Below are positions 46,691 through 55,232 of a DNA stretch of 64,000 nucleotides, piece after piece. Where the stretch lies: positions 310,001 through 374,000 of the forward strand of contig NZ_RBIN01000003.1 of assembly GCF_003633775.1 (NCBI RefSeq), in the 5' to 3' direction. Positions within the stretch are counted from its first letter, which is position 1; every line of letters starts with the position of its first letter. The position numbers and the translations under genes were made by a program. Origin of the DNA: Kushneria sinocarnis (lineage in GTDB: Bacteria > Pseudomonadota > Gammaproteobacteria > Pseudomonadales > Halomonadaceae). Below the pieces are notes generated by a model. It did no database searches and was not told the DNA's origin. It saw only the letters and a program-made list of their open reading frames with translations.

Positions 46691-49600
46691 ATGAAACGCA
46701 TGCTCATCAATGCGACCCAGCCCGAAGAGCTCAGGGTCGCTCTGGTCGACGGACAACGCCTGTATGACCTGGACATCGAATCCGGTGCCAGGGAACAGAA
46801 AAAGGCCAATATCTATCGCGGGCGCATTACCCGGGTAGAGCCCAGCCTGGAAGCCGCCTTCGTCGACTTCGGTGCCGAACGACACGGCTTTCTGCCCCTC
46901 AAGGAAATTTCCCGCGAATACTTCGTCCGTGACTCCAGCCAGGGGGGACGCCCCAACATCCGCGAAGTCATTCGCGATGGTCAGGAAGTCATTGTCCAGG
47001 TCGACAAGGAAGAACGCGGCAACAAGGGTGCGGCACTGACCACCTTCATCAGTCTGGCCGGTCGCTTTCTGGTACTGATGCCCAACAATCCGCGTGCCGG
47101 CGGGATTTCACGGCGGATCGAGGGCGAGGAACGGGCCGAACTCAAGGAAGCCATGAGTGGGCTGGAAATGCCGGAAGGCATGGGCGTCATCGTGCGCACC
47201 GCCGGTATCGGCCGTTCCAGCGAAGAGCTGCAGTGGGATCTGAACTACCTGGTACAGATCTGGGAGACGATCACCGAGGAATCCGGCAAGCGCTCGGCGC
47301 CCTTCCTGATCTATCGCGAGTCCAATGTCATCATCCGCGCCATGCGGGATTACCTGCGCCAGGATATCGGCGAGGTCCTGATCGACGACCCCACCGTCTA
47401 TAACGAGGCACTGGGCTTCGTCCAGCAGGTGATGCCCACCTATCAGCAGAAGATCAAGCCCTACCGGGATGATGTCCCGCTGTTCTCGCGCTTCCAGATC
47501 GAGTCCCAGATCGAAACCGCCTACGAGCGTGAGGTCAAGCTGCCCTCCGGCGGCTCCGTGGTGATCGATCATACCGAGGCACTGGTCTCGATCGACATCA
47601 ACTCCTCACGCGCCACCAAGGGCGGCGATATCGAGGAGACCGCGCTGCAGACCAACCTGGAAGCCGCCGACGAGATTGCACGCCAGCTGCGCCTGCGCGA
47701 CATCGGTGGCCTGGTGGTCATCGACTTCATCGACATGGGCCCCTCGCGCAATCAGCGGGAAGTGGAAAACCGGGTACGCGATGCCCTGAAGATCGACCGC
47801 GCCCGGGTCCAGATCGGCCGCATTTCGCGCTTCGGCCTGATGGAAATGTCCCGCCAGCGGCTGCGCCCCTCGCTGGGAGAAACCAGTGGCGTGGTCTGCC
47901 CGCGCTGCAACGGTCAGGGCACCATCCGCGACGTGCGCTCGCTGTCGCTGTCGGTGATGCGGCTGATCGAGGAAGAGGCGATGAAGGACCGCAGCGCCCA
48001 GATTCGCGCCATCCTGCCGGTGCCCGTGGCCACCTATCTGCTCAACGAAAAGCGCAGCGTGCTCAGCGATATCGAGCGTCGTCAGGGCGTACGCGTGATG
48101 CTGCTGCCGCAGCCCGACCTGGAAACTCCGCACTACGAGGTCCATCGGCTGCGCGATGACCAGGTCGACCCCGAGGATGCCGGCAAATCGAGCTATGAAC
48201 TCTCGGTGGAGTTCGATACCCACGAAGCCGATGAGTCCACCTTCAGCAAGCCCACCCCTCGCGCCGAAGCCGCCGTCAGCTCGGTCGCCTACACCGCACC
48301 TGCCCCCGACAGCAGCCGCCAGACGCAGGCGGCCGAAACGCCCGATCCCGGTGAAGGCGGCTTCATCGGCCGGCTGTTGCGGGGCGTTGGTCGACTGCTG
48401 GGCAACGAGGAGCAGAGCACCCGTCGTGGCGAGGCCCGACAGGGAAGCGACAAACGCTCGGGCGATGGCAATGGCAGTGGTCAGCATGCGCAGGGCGGCG
48501 CTCGCCATCAGCATGAGACCCGCGAAACCGGCAGCCAGTCTCAACGCAGCGAGCGAGAGCAGGACCAGAACCGCTCCAGCGAACGCGGTGACAACCGCTC
48601 GCGGCGCAGCGGTGAGCGTCAGCAGCGCAGTAGCAACGGTCAGGGTGAGCAGCGCCAGGACAATCGTGGCAAGCGTGACAATCGTCAGAAGGAACATAAC
48701 GGCCGCCAGAAGGACGAACGCCAGAAGGATCAGGACAGCCGGCAAAAGGACGACAACCGCCAGAAGGATCAGGACAGCCGACAGCAGGACGACAATCGGC
48801 AGAAATCCGGCGAGCGTCGCCACGACGAGAACGGCAAGGGCAAGGGTCGATCCGACAATCGCAGCGGTAACGGTAACAAGCGCGGCAAACGGGACAATCA
48901 CTCCGGTCATCCGCAGCGCGATCAGGTCGCAGGGAGCGGCAGCGGCGAAGAGCAGCCCTCGTCCGGGTCATCCGGTGACGGGAAAGGCAGTGACAAGGGT
49001 ACCGGGAAGCAGGATGCCGCAACCCCCGAGAGTACTCCGACCAATGACCGCACTCGCAACAACCCGCGTCAGCGCTCACGGCAGTATGCGCTGAAACCGG
49101 CTGCCGTGGCCGAACAGGAACGCCTGCAGGCCGAAACCGACGAGAGTGAGGGTACCGTCACGTCGAGCGCCACCGGAACGCCGGCAACGGCTGAAACGAC
49201 CGGGAGTGCCAGAGGATCTGCCTCGGCGACCTCCGACACGGCGCCCCGGCAACAGAGCACCTCGGCCGAGACCGGCAGCCAGCAGCGCAGCACGTCGTCA
49301 TCACGACGCAGGGACACACAGGGCAAGGCCACCGGCTCTTCCGATGATCGGACCACCGATGACAGTACACCGGCCTCCACCCCGTCCCGGGACCATAATG
49401 GCAAGGCCCACGCCAGCGCCTCCGAGCCCGAAGGCAAGCCGGCTTCCAATGCGGCTACCGACCACACGGTCACCGAGTCGGCCGAGCAAGCCAAGCCGCG
49501 TGCTCATCCGCACTCAACCGACGGCGGTCACAAGAGCGCCGACGACTCACAGGCGGCCGCCACGCGTGACACAGCCGATCCGGCCGACAGCGATGCGACA

Positions 49601-49738
49601 GCCGGTTCCGGTTCGCGGAAGCCGACAGCGGCCGAAGACGAAGCGGCAGCACAGCCTGCACAGCGCCGCGGCCGGGCCCACAATGACCCGCGCGAGAAGC
49701 GCAGGCGCGAGCAGTCCTCCAGCGACTCCTCGAACTGA
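46691..49738 (+). CDS. rne: Ribonuclease E
   Basis: Essential endoribonuclease and degradosome scaffold. The 1015-residue protein starts [20 protein letters not shown], with an S1 domain ([20 protein letters not shown], shown short), the DNase I-like catalytic residues in [15 protein letters not shown] and VVIDFIDM, and the zinc-link CPRCNGQG. Residues from about 510 on are low-complexity: Arg/Gln/Asp-rich repeats (DNA 48719-48796), a basic [15 protein letters not shown] region and the terminal [13 protein letters not shown] motif similar to Pseudomonas RNase E. The frame extends 31 codons upstream of ATG 46691, which has GAGAG before it. Confidence 0.97.
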   Translation: MKRMLINATQPEELRVALVDGQRLYDLDIESGAREQKKANIYRGRITRVEPSLEAAFVDFGAERHGFLPLKEISREYFVRDSSQGGRPNIREVIRDGQEVIVQVDKEERGNKGAALTTFISLAGRFLVLMPNNPRAGGISRRIEGEERAELKEAMSGLEMPEGMGVIVRTAGIGRSSEELQWDLNYLVQIWETITEESGKRSAPFLIYRESNVIIRAMRDYLRQDIGEVLIDDPTVYNEALGFVQQVMPTYQQKIKPYRDDVPLFSRFQIESQIETAYEREVKLPSGGSVVIDHTEALVSIDINSSRATKGGDIEETALQTNLEAADEIARQLRLRDIGGLVVIDFIDMGPSRNQREVENRVRDALKIDRARVQIGRISRFGLMEMSRQRLRPSLGETSGVVCPRCNGQGTIRDVRSLSLSVMRLIEEEAMKDRSAQIRAILPVPVATYLLNEKRSVLSDIERRQGVRVMLLPQPDLETPHYEVHRLRDDQVDPEDAGKSSYELSVEFDTHEADESTFSKPTPRAEAAVSSVAYTAPAPDSSRQTQAAETPDPGEGGFIGRLLRGVGRLLGNEEQSTRRGEARQGSDKRSGDGNGSGQHAQGGARHQHETRETGSQSQRSEREQDQNRSSERGDNRSRRSGERQQRSSNGQGEQRQDNRGKRDNRQKEHNGRQKDERQKDQDSRQKDDNRQKDQDSRQQDDNRQKSGERRHDENGKGKGRSDNRSGNGNKRGKRDNHSGHPQRDQVAGSGSGEEQPSSGSSGDGKGSDKGTGKQDAATPESTPTNDRTRNNPRQRSRQYALKPAAVAEQERLQAETDESEGTVTSSATGTPATAETTGSARGSASATSDTAPRQQSTSAETGSQQRSTSSSRRRDTQGKATGSSDDRTTDDSTPASTPSRDHNGKAHASASEPEGKPASNAATDHTVTESAEQAKPRAHPHSTDGGHKSADDSQAAATRDTADPADSDATAGSGSRKPTAAEDEAAAQPAQRRGRAHNDPREKRRREQSSSDSSN
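48719..48796 (+). repeat. 39-base tandem duplication in rne
   Basis: Two adjacent 39-base copies (48719-48757 and 48758-48796) differ at only four bases and encode [13 protein letters not shown] and [13 protein letters not shown]. Degenerate RQK/DDN copies flank them on both sides. Likely to vary in number among strains. Confidence 0.9.
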
Positions 49739-49789
49739 TCGGGGCGGCAGGTAAAGGGCGCCGCCCTTGCCTGCCGGGCGACAACAGAC

Positions 49790-49825
49790 AACAGGGCCCG
49801 ACCGATAGACCGGTCGGGCCCTGTT
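49790..49825. terminator. Bidirectional terminator between rne and murB
   Basis: A 15-base perfect stem (arm ACAGGGCCCGACCG at 49791-49804 with its complement at 49811-49824, plus one more pair) and a 6-base loop, ending in TTTGTC on the plus strand. It sits between the convergent rne and murB stops. Confidence 0.8.
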
Positions 49826-49862
49826 TGTCAGGAGCACCCCGCTGCCGAGCGTGCCATGACCA

Positions 49863-50903
49863 CTACCCTGTCACGCCATACAGCCGGGGTTCGGGGTCGA
49901 GATTGACTTCGAACGTCTGGCGAACGGCATCGCGAATGCGCTCAGCCAGCGTCATCAGCTCAAGGGCGCTGCCACCGCCATGATGTACCAGCACCAGCGC
50001 CTGGCGGTCGTGCACCCCGACATGGCCGCTGCGATGGCCACGAAAGCCGCACTGTTCGATCAGCCAGCCGGCCGCCAGCTTGACCCTGCCTTCGCCGGCA
50101 GGATAGTGCGGCATCTCGGGATGGCACGCCTGCAGTCTTTCAAAGTGAGCGCGGCTGATGACCGGATTCTTGAAGAAGCTGCCGGCATTGCCCAGTTGTT
50201 CCGGATCGGGCAGGCGTTCGCGCCGCAGCGCACTCACGGCTTCAGCGACCCGGGCGGGTGTCGGCTGCTGCACACCGCACAGCGCTTCCACCCTGCCGCG
50301 CAGCTGGCCGTAACCCAGCCGGGGGGCGGCATGACGGGAAAGCCTCAGCTCCAGCCGGACGATCAGCATTCTGCCCGCCAGTTCCCCCTTGAAGACGCTG
50401 TCACGATACCCGAAGGCACATTCGGCCCGGCTCAGGATCCGGTAGCGGCCACTGTCGATTTCAAGACAGTGCACCCGCTCGACAAGATCGGCCAGTTCCA
50501 CACCATAGGCCCCGATATTCTGGATCGGCGCGGCACCGGCACTGCCCGGGATCAGCGCCAGATTCTCCAGTCCCCACCAGCCATCAGCCGTGATCTCGCG
50601 TACCAGCGCCGGCCAGTCTACGCCGGCCTCAACATGCAGCAGGGCCTCATCACTGCCCGATGCCCCGGGCTCCAGCCAGTAGTGCCGGGCACTGGAGCGC
50701 AGCACGGCGCCCTCCAGCCACTGCCCGAGCACGACATTGCTGCCGCCACCCAGCACGGTCAGGGGCCAGCCACGGCGTCGAATCAGGGCCAGCGCCTGGC
50801 GATGATCCTCCAGGGTGCAGGCCTCGAACAGGCAATCGGTACCGCTCGGCAGCCGCAGGCTGTTGGCCCGTGCCAGCGATGCCCGGTGATGAATGCGCAG
50901 CAT
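49863..50903 (-). CDS. murB: UDP-N-acetylenolpyruvoylglucosamine reductase
   Basis: FAD enzyme reducing UDP-GlcNAc-enolpyruvate to UDP-MurNAc. The 346-residue type I MurB has LTVLGGGSNVVLGQW, LALIPGSAGAAPIQNIGAYG, the catalytic Ser in NAGSFFKNPVIS and a closing catalytic Glu region EVNLDPEPRLYGV. Length matches E. coli (342). Its ATG overlaps the phosphatase stop by one base. Confidence 0.95.
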   Translation of the reverse strand: MLRIHHRASLARANSLRLPSGTDCLFEACTLEDHRQALALIRRRGWPLTVLGGGSNVVLGQWLEGAVLRSSARHYWLEPGASGSDEALLHVEAGVDWPALVREITADGWWGLENLALIPGSAGAAPIQNIGAYGVELADLVERVHCLEIDSGRYRILSRAECAFGYRDSVFKGELAGRMLIVRLELRLSRHAAPRLGYGQLRGRVEALCGVQQPTPARVAEAVSALRRERLPDPEQLGNAGSFFKNPVISRAHFERLQACHPEMPHYPAGEGRVKLAAGWLIEQCGFRGHRSGHVGVHDRQALVLVHHGGGSALELMTLAERIRDAVRQTFEVNLDPEPRLYGVTG

Positions 50904-51376
50904 TACAGCCCGTGCCGGCGACGCAACTGTGCAATCAGGCCGGTACAGGCCTGGTCGATCAGCTCATAGACCCGACTGAAGCCCTCTTCGCTGTCGAAAT
51001 AGGGATCCGGAATTTCCCGCTGATCGCTGTCGGCAAAGTCCATCAGCAAGGCAACATGCCCCCGGCTGCCGGCGGGCCGACGCTCCTCGAGGACGGCCAG
51101 ATTGGATTCGTCCATTGCCAGCAGGTAATCGAACTTCTCGAAGTCTCTTGCCTGCAGCTGTCGCGCGACCAGCGTGTCGATATCGATATCACGGCTACGG
51201 GCTTCGCGAATGGCTCGCGCATCGGGGCTCTCACCGATGTGATAATCCCCTACCCCACAGGAATCCACCGTAACGCGACCCGCCAGCCCCTCTCGAGCAA
51301 GACGCGCACGCAGCACGCCTTCCGCGGTCGGCGAGCGGCAGATATTGCCCAGACAGACAAAGAGCACCTGGATCAT
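50903..51376 (-). CDS. Low-molecular-weight protein-tyrosine phosphatase
   Basis: A 157-residue cysteine phosphatase with the CX5R loop in VLFVCLGNICRSPTAEGVL and the general-acid Asp in IPDPYFDSEEGFSRVY. In other bacteria, such proteins (Wzb, Etp, PtpA types) control exopolysaccharide or cytoplasmic signalling; here it is coupled to kdsB (4-base ATGA overlap) and murB, so a housekeeping or cell-envelope role is possible, but no BY-kinase gene is in the window. Confidence 0.92.
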   Translation of the reverse strand: MIQVLFVCLGNICRSPTAEGVLRARLAREGLAGRVTVDSCGVGDYHIGESPDARAIREARSRDIDIDTLVARQLQARDFEKFDYLLAMDESNLAVLEERRPAGSRGHVALLMDFADSDQREIPDPYFDSEEGFSRVYELIDQACTGLIAQLRRRHGL

Positions 51377-52140
51377 CGAGCGGCCTCCATGATGGCACGG
51401 ATACGCACCACATCCTCGGGTGTATCAACGCCCGGCGCCCAGTGTTCGCTGCTATCGGCGACGCTGATGGCGTAGCCATGATAGAGCGCCCGCAACTGCT
51501 CGAGCTGCTCAAGGCGTTCCATGGGCGCTTCGGACAGGGCGGCGTAGCGTCCGAGGAAACCGGCACGGTAGGCATAGAGCCCGACATGGCGCCGCCAGGG
51601 CCCGGCCGCCAGACTCACCGCCGCCCCCCCGTCGAAGCGATCGCGATCCCAGGGAATGGGCGCCCTCGAGAAATAGAGCGCCCGCCCGCGCGCGTCGCAG
51701 ACCACCTTGACGACGCCCGGCCGCATCAGGGCGTCATGATCCTCGAGCGGTTCGGCCAGGGTCGCCATCGCAGCCCCTTCATCCTCGAGCAGGCGCGAGC
51801 GAACCCGTTCGATCATGGTGGGAGGCAGCAGCGGTTCGTCACCCTGCACATTGACCACACAGGTATCGTCGGCCAGCCCCAGCTGCCCGGCCACCTCGGC
51901 CAGCCTGGCAGTGCCGTTGACATGATCGCCCCGGGTCATGCTGACTTCACCGCCGAAGGCGCGCACCGCCTCGGCAATCCGCTCATCATCGGTGGCCACC
52001 AGCACCCGGTCGAGCCCGGCCTCGTGCGCCCGCCGCCAGACATGTTCGATCATGGGTCGTCCGGCCAGCTCGATCAGCGGCTTGCCGGGTAGCCGACTGG
52101 AAGCGTAGCGAGCCGGAATGACGGCCAGTGATTCACTCAT
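51373..52140 (-). CDS. kdsB: 3-deoxy-manno-octulosonate cytidylyltransferase
   Basis: Activates Kdo as CMP-Kdo for lipid A inner core synthesis. The 255-residue protein starts [20 protein letters not shown], with [34 protein letters not shown] and [15 protein letters not shown] 52140 overlaps the Trm112-like gene by 8 bases; the longer frame to 52263 has no family support. Confidence 0.95.
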   Translation of the reverse strand: MSESLAVIPARYASSRLPGKPLIELAGRPMIEHVWRRAHEAGLDRVLVATDDERIAEAVRAFGGEVSMTRGDHVNGTARLAEVAGQLGLADDTCVVNVQGDEPLLPPTMIERVRSRLLEDEGAAMATLAEPLEDHDALMRPGVVKVVCDARGRALYFSRAPIPWDRDRFDGGAAVSLAAGPWRRHVGLYAYRAGFLGRYAALSEAPMERLEQLEQLRALYHGYAISVADSSEHWAPGVDTPEDVVRIRAIMEAAR

Positions 52141-52336
52141 CCCCGGCCGGCGCCTTGCCCAGCTTTTCCTCGACGCCGAGGACACGGGCCTGCTCTTCGA
52201 GCATGACCGGAATGCCATCGCGGATCGGATAGGCCAGCCCGCTTTCGCGACAGACCAGTTCACCGGCCTGACGATCGTAGATCAGTTTGCCCTGGCTGCG
52301 TGGGCAGACCAGCAGGGCGAGCAATTCCTTGTCCAT
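52133..52336 (-). CDS. Trm112/YcaR family small protein
   Basis: A 67-residue protein starting [18 protein letters not shown], with [20 protein letters not shown], the Trm112-like fold of E. coli YcaR. One Cys is present in LVCP and one in LVCR, whereas a full zinc knuckle would need four, so metal binding is not obvious. GGAGAG supports ATG 52336. The lpxK-YcaR-kdsB order is conserved in gammaproteobacteria. Confidence 0.9.
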   Translation of the reverse strand: MDKELLALLVCPRSQGKLIYDRQAGELVCRESGLAYPIRDGIPVMLEEQARVLGVEEKLGKAPAGDE

Positions 52337-52408
52337 GGCACTCTCCGCCGGGATCACGCGGATCCCGCAATGATTGAACGGTACGCGGCCTTGCGCGCTT
52401 CTGTCATG

Positions 52409-53392
52409 TTACAGCGTCTCGAGGCGCTGACGCAGCCACTCGATCAGCTCCGCCTCGGGACGGGCCTCGATATCCAGTGCCCAGCAGCGCTCATTGGCAA
52501 AGCGGCGGCATTTGACCGCATCCTTGGCGGTCATGACCACCGGCCGGTTGTCGGCAAAACGCAGATCCTGGGCCGTGAAGCGGTAGTGATCGGGAAAGGG
52601 ATGACGCTGAAAATCCACCCCGAGCCGCTCCAGCGTACCGAAAAAGCGTGCCGGGTTGCCGATCCCGGCCAGGGCATGCACCCGCCCCGAGAAGGGACGA
52701 TCGGCAATGCTGTAGCAGACATTGTCATTGAGATGGCGCCAGGCATGCGGTACCAGCGTCATGGAGTACTGACTGGCCGGCACGCGCACGCCCAGATCAC
52801 CATTGGTAATCACGGCATCCACATCGGCCAGCCGATCAAGCGGCTCGCGCAGCGGCCCGACCGGCAGGCAGCGATGATTGCCGAACCCCTTCTGGCCGTC
52901 CACCACCACCAGCTCGATGTCGCGCCCCAGCGGGAAGTGCTGCAGGCCGTCATCGGAGAGCAGGATATCGCAGCCCGCTGCAATCAGCTTGCGTGCTGCC
53001 CGGGGGCGATCGGGGTCCACCGCTACCGGCAGCTGGGTCTGCTGCGCCAGCATCACCGGCTCGTCACCGGCATAGGCCGTGTCGGTGGTTTCATCGACGT
53101 ACAGCGGATAGCGTGACGCGTGTCCGCCGTAGCCGCGCGCAATGATCCCCGGGTGCCACCCCTGATCGCGCAGCCAGCGCCCCAGCCAGGCCACCAGCGG
53201 CGACTTGCCGGTGCCGCCGAGGGTGATGTTGCCCACCACGATCACCGGTACCGAGGCATGCCATACCTCGCGATCGCCGTTCTGGAAGGCCTGACGCCGC
53301 CGGCGCACCACCGTACGATAGAGCCGCTCCAGCGGGGTCAGCAGCTTTACCCAGCGGGCATCACTGTACCAGGCCTGTTCAAGTCGACGCAT
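52409..53392 (-). CDS. lpxK: Tetraacyldisaccharide 4'-kinase
   Basis: Phosphorylates the lipid A disaccharide. The 327-residue membrane-associated kinase has VIVVGNITLGGTGKSPLVAWL, GIIARGYGGHASRYPLYV, DILLSDDGLQHFPLGRDIEL and VVDGQKGFGNHRCLPVGPLREP (parts), all typical of LpxK. It follows msbA by 33 bases, the usual msbA-lpxK pair. Confidence 0.95.
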   Translation of the reverse strand: MRRLEQAWYSDARWVKLLTPLERLYRTVVRRRRQAFQNGDREVWHASVPVIVVGNITLGGTGKSPLVAWLGRWLRDQGWHPGIIARGYGGHASRYPLYVDETTDTAYAGDEPVMLAQQTQLPVAVDPDRPRAARKLIAAGCDILLSDDGLQHFPLGRDIELVVVDGQKGFGNHRCLPVGPLREPLDRLADVDAVITNGDLGVRVPASQYSMTLVPHAWRHLNDNVCYSIADRPFSGRVHALAGIGNPARFFGTLERLGVDFQRHPFPDHYRFTAQDLRFADNRPVVMTAKDAVKCRRFANERCWALDIEARPEAELIEWLRQRLETL

Positions 53393-53425
53393 GCACTCTC
53401 CGGTGTATTTGCTGACGTACCGACC

Positions 53426-55186
53426 TCAGGTCAGCTCATCGGTACGTGAAGGTTCTTCCTGGAACTGCACCCGGTAGAGCGCGGCATAGGCCCCGTCCTG
53501 ATCCAGCAGCTGCTGATGGGACCCCTGCTCGATGATTCGCCCCTGATCCATGACCAGAATGCGGTCGGCCCGCTCGATGGTGGACAGCCGATGTGCGATG
53601 ACAAAGGTCGTGCGCCCCTGACAGACCCGCTCGAGTGCCTGCTGGATATAACGCTCGGACTCCGTATCCAGCGCCGAGGTCGCCTCATCCAGAATCAGCA
53701 GCGGCGCATCACGGAAGATGGCGCGCGCGATGGCGATACGCTGACGCTGCCCGCCCGAAAGCATGACCCCGTTATCTCCGACCACGGTGTCATAGCCGTG
53801 CGGCAGTCGCTCGATGAACTCCTCGGCATAGGCTGCCTCGGCAGCGGCCCGAACCGCTTCCGGATCGGGACTGTCGATACCATAGGCGATATTCTCGGCC
53901 ACGGTGGCATTGAACAGCGTCACCTGCTGGTTGACCAGCGCAATCTGACGACGCAGCGCCTTGAGATCGAAGGACTCCAGCGGGATCTCATCCAGCGTGA
54001 TGGCCCCCTGCGTGATGTCATAGAAACGCGGCAGCAAATTGACCAGCGTCGTCTTGCCGCTGCCCGAGCGCCCGACCAGCGCCACCATCTCGCCGGGCTC
54101 GACCTCGAGGTTGATGTCCTGCAACACTTCCGGCAGCTCGGCCCCGTAACGAAAGCCGACGCCGCTCATGCGTACCCGCCCTTCCACTCGGCCGGGATCG
54201 GTATCGCCATGATCAGGCTCGGGTTCGCGATCGAGCAGGCCGAACAGCTCCTGTGAAGCCGCCAGCCCCTTCTGGATCAGGCCGTTGATGTCGGTCAGCG
54301 ACTTGATCGGCTTGATCATCATCGAGGCGGCGGTCAGAAAGCCGACGAACTCACCGGCATTCATGTCGCCCAGCAGATCCGGTGCCAGCGCCAGCCATAC
54401 CAGCACTGCCAGCGAAACGGCCACCAGGGTCTGGATGACCGGCGCACTGATCGCCTTGGTCAGTGCTTCCTTGAGACTCTGCCTGCGGTTGTAGTCACTC
54501 GCCCGGTGAAAGCGCTGATACTCGTACGCCTGGGCACCGTGCATGCGCACCACCCGATAGCCCGAGATGGCCTCGGAAGCCACATGCGTCACATCGCCCA
54601 CCGAGCGCTGAATGCGTCTCGACAGACGCCGAAACCGGCGACTGGCGTAACTGACCACGCCCCCGATCAGGGGCGTAACGGCCATGAAGACCAGCATCAG
54701 CTTCCAGTTGGTCCAGAACAGGTAGATCGTCAGGCCGACCACCAGCATGCCCTCCTGCAGGATCACATTGAGGGCCTTGGTAGCAGCGCCGGTAACCTGC
54801 TCGACATGATAGGTCACACGCGAGATCAGATGACCGCTGGAGTGCTGATCGAAGAATCTCCCCGGCAGGTGCAGCAGGCGGTCGAACACCTCGACCCTGA
54901 GCCGATGCACCACATTGCGCGCCACGTACTCCATGCCATAGGACCCCAGAAAGGTACCAATTCCGCGGGCAATGAAGATCCCGATCAGCAGCAGGGGCAT
55001 CACCATCCGGAAATCGGCATCGGGATTCTGGATGCCATTGGTCAGATATTCCATGATACGCGCCATCAGCGTACTGGAACCGGCATAAATGGCGTTGCCG
55101 ATCAGGGCTACCACGAATGCCTTCCAGAACGGACGCACATACTTGAGCAGGCGCTTGTAGAGCGCCCAGCTGGTATTGTCTTTCAC
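53426..55186 (-). CDS. msbA: Lipid A export ATP-binding/permease protein MsbA
   Basis: ABC exporter that flips lipid A-core across the inner membrane. The 586-residue half-transporter has six membrane helices in the first 320 residues and an ATPase domain with [17 protein letters not shown] (Walker A), MLSGGQRQRIAIARAI (signature) and PLLILDEATSALDTESERY (Walker B). GTG 55186 (protein MKDNTSWALYKRLL) is chosen because GGGGAG is at good spacing; ATGs upstream lack a ribosome site and would overlap comEC. Length is close to E. coli MsbA (582). Confidence 0.94.
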   Translation of the reverse strand: MKDNTSWALYKRLLKYVRPFWKAFVVALIGNAIYAGSSTLMARIMEYLTNGIQNPDADFRMVMPLLLIGIFIARGIGTFLGSYGMEYVARNVVHRLRVEVFDRLLHLPGRFFDQHSSGHLISRVTYHVEQVTGAATKALNVILQEGMLVVGLTIYLFWTNWKLMLVFMAVTPLIGGVVSYASRRFRRLSRRIQRSVGDVTHVASEAISGYRVVRMHGAQAYEYQRFHRASDYNRRQSLKEALTKAISAPVIQTLVAVSLAVLVWLALAPDLLGDMNAGEFVGFLTAASMMIKPIKSLTDINGLIQKGLAASQELFGLLDREPEPDHGDTDPGRVEGRVRMSGVGFRYGAELPEVLQDINLEVEPGEMVALVGRSGSGKTTLVNLLPRFYDITQGAITLDEIPLESFDLKALRRQIALVNQQVTLFNATVAENIAYGIDSPDPEAVRAAAEAAYAEEFIERLPHGYDTVVGDNGVMLSGGQRQRIAIARAIFRDAPLLILDEATSALDTESERYIQQALERVCQGRTTFVIAHRLSTIERADRILVMDQGRIIEQGSHQQLLDQDGAYAALYRVQFQEEPSRTDELT

Positions 55187-55232
55187 GTACGCTCCCCGCG
55201 GTATTCGTCGCTGCGCCATTGGCGGCGAGCTG

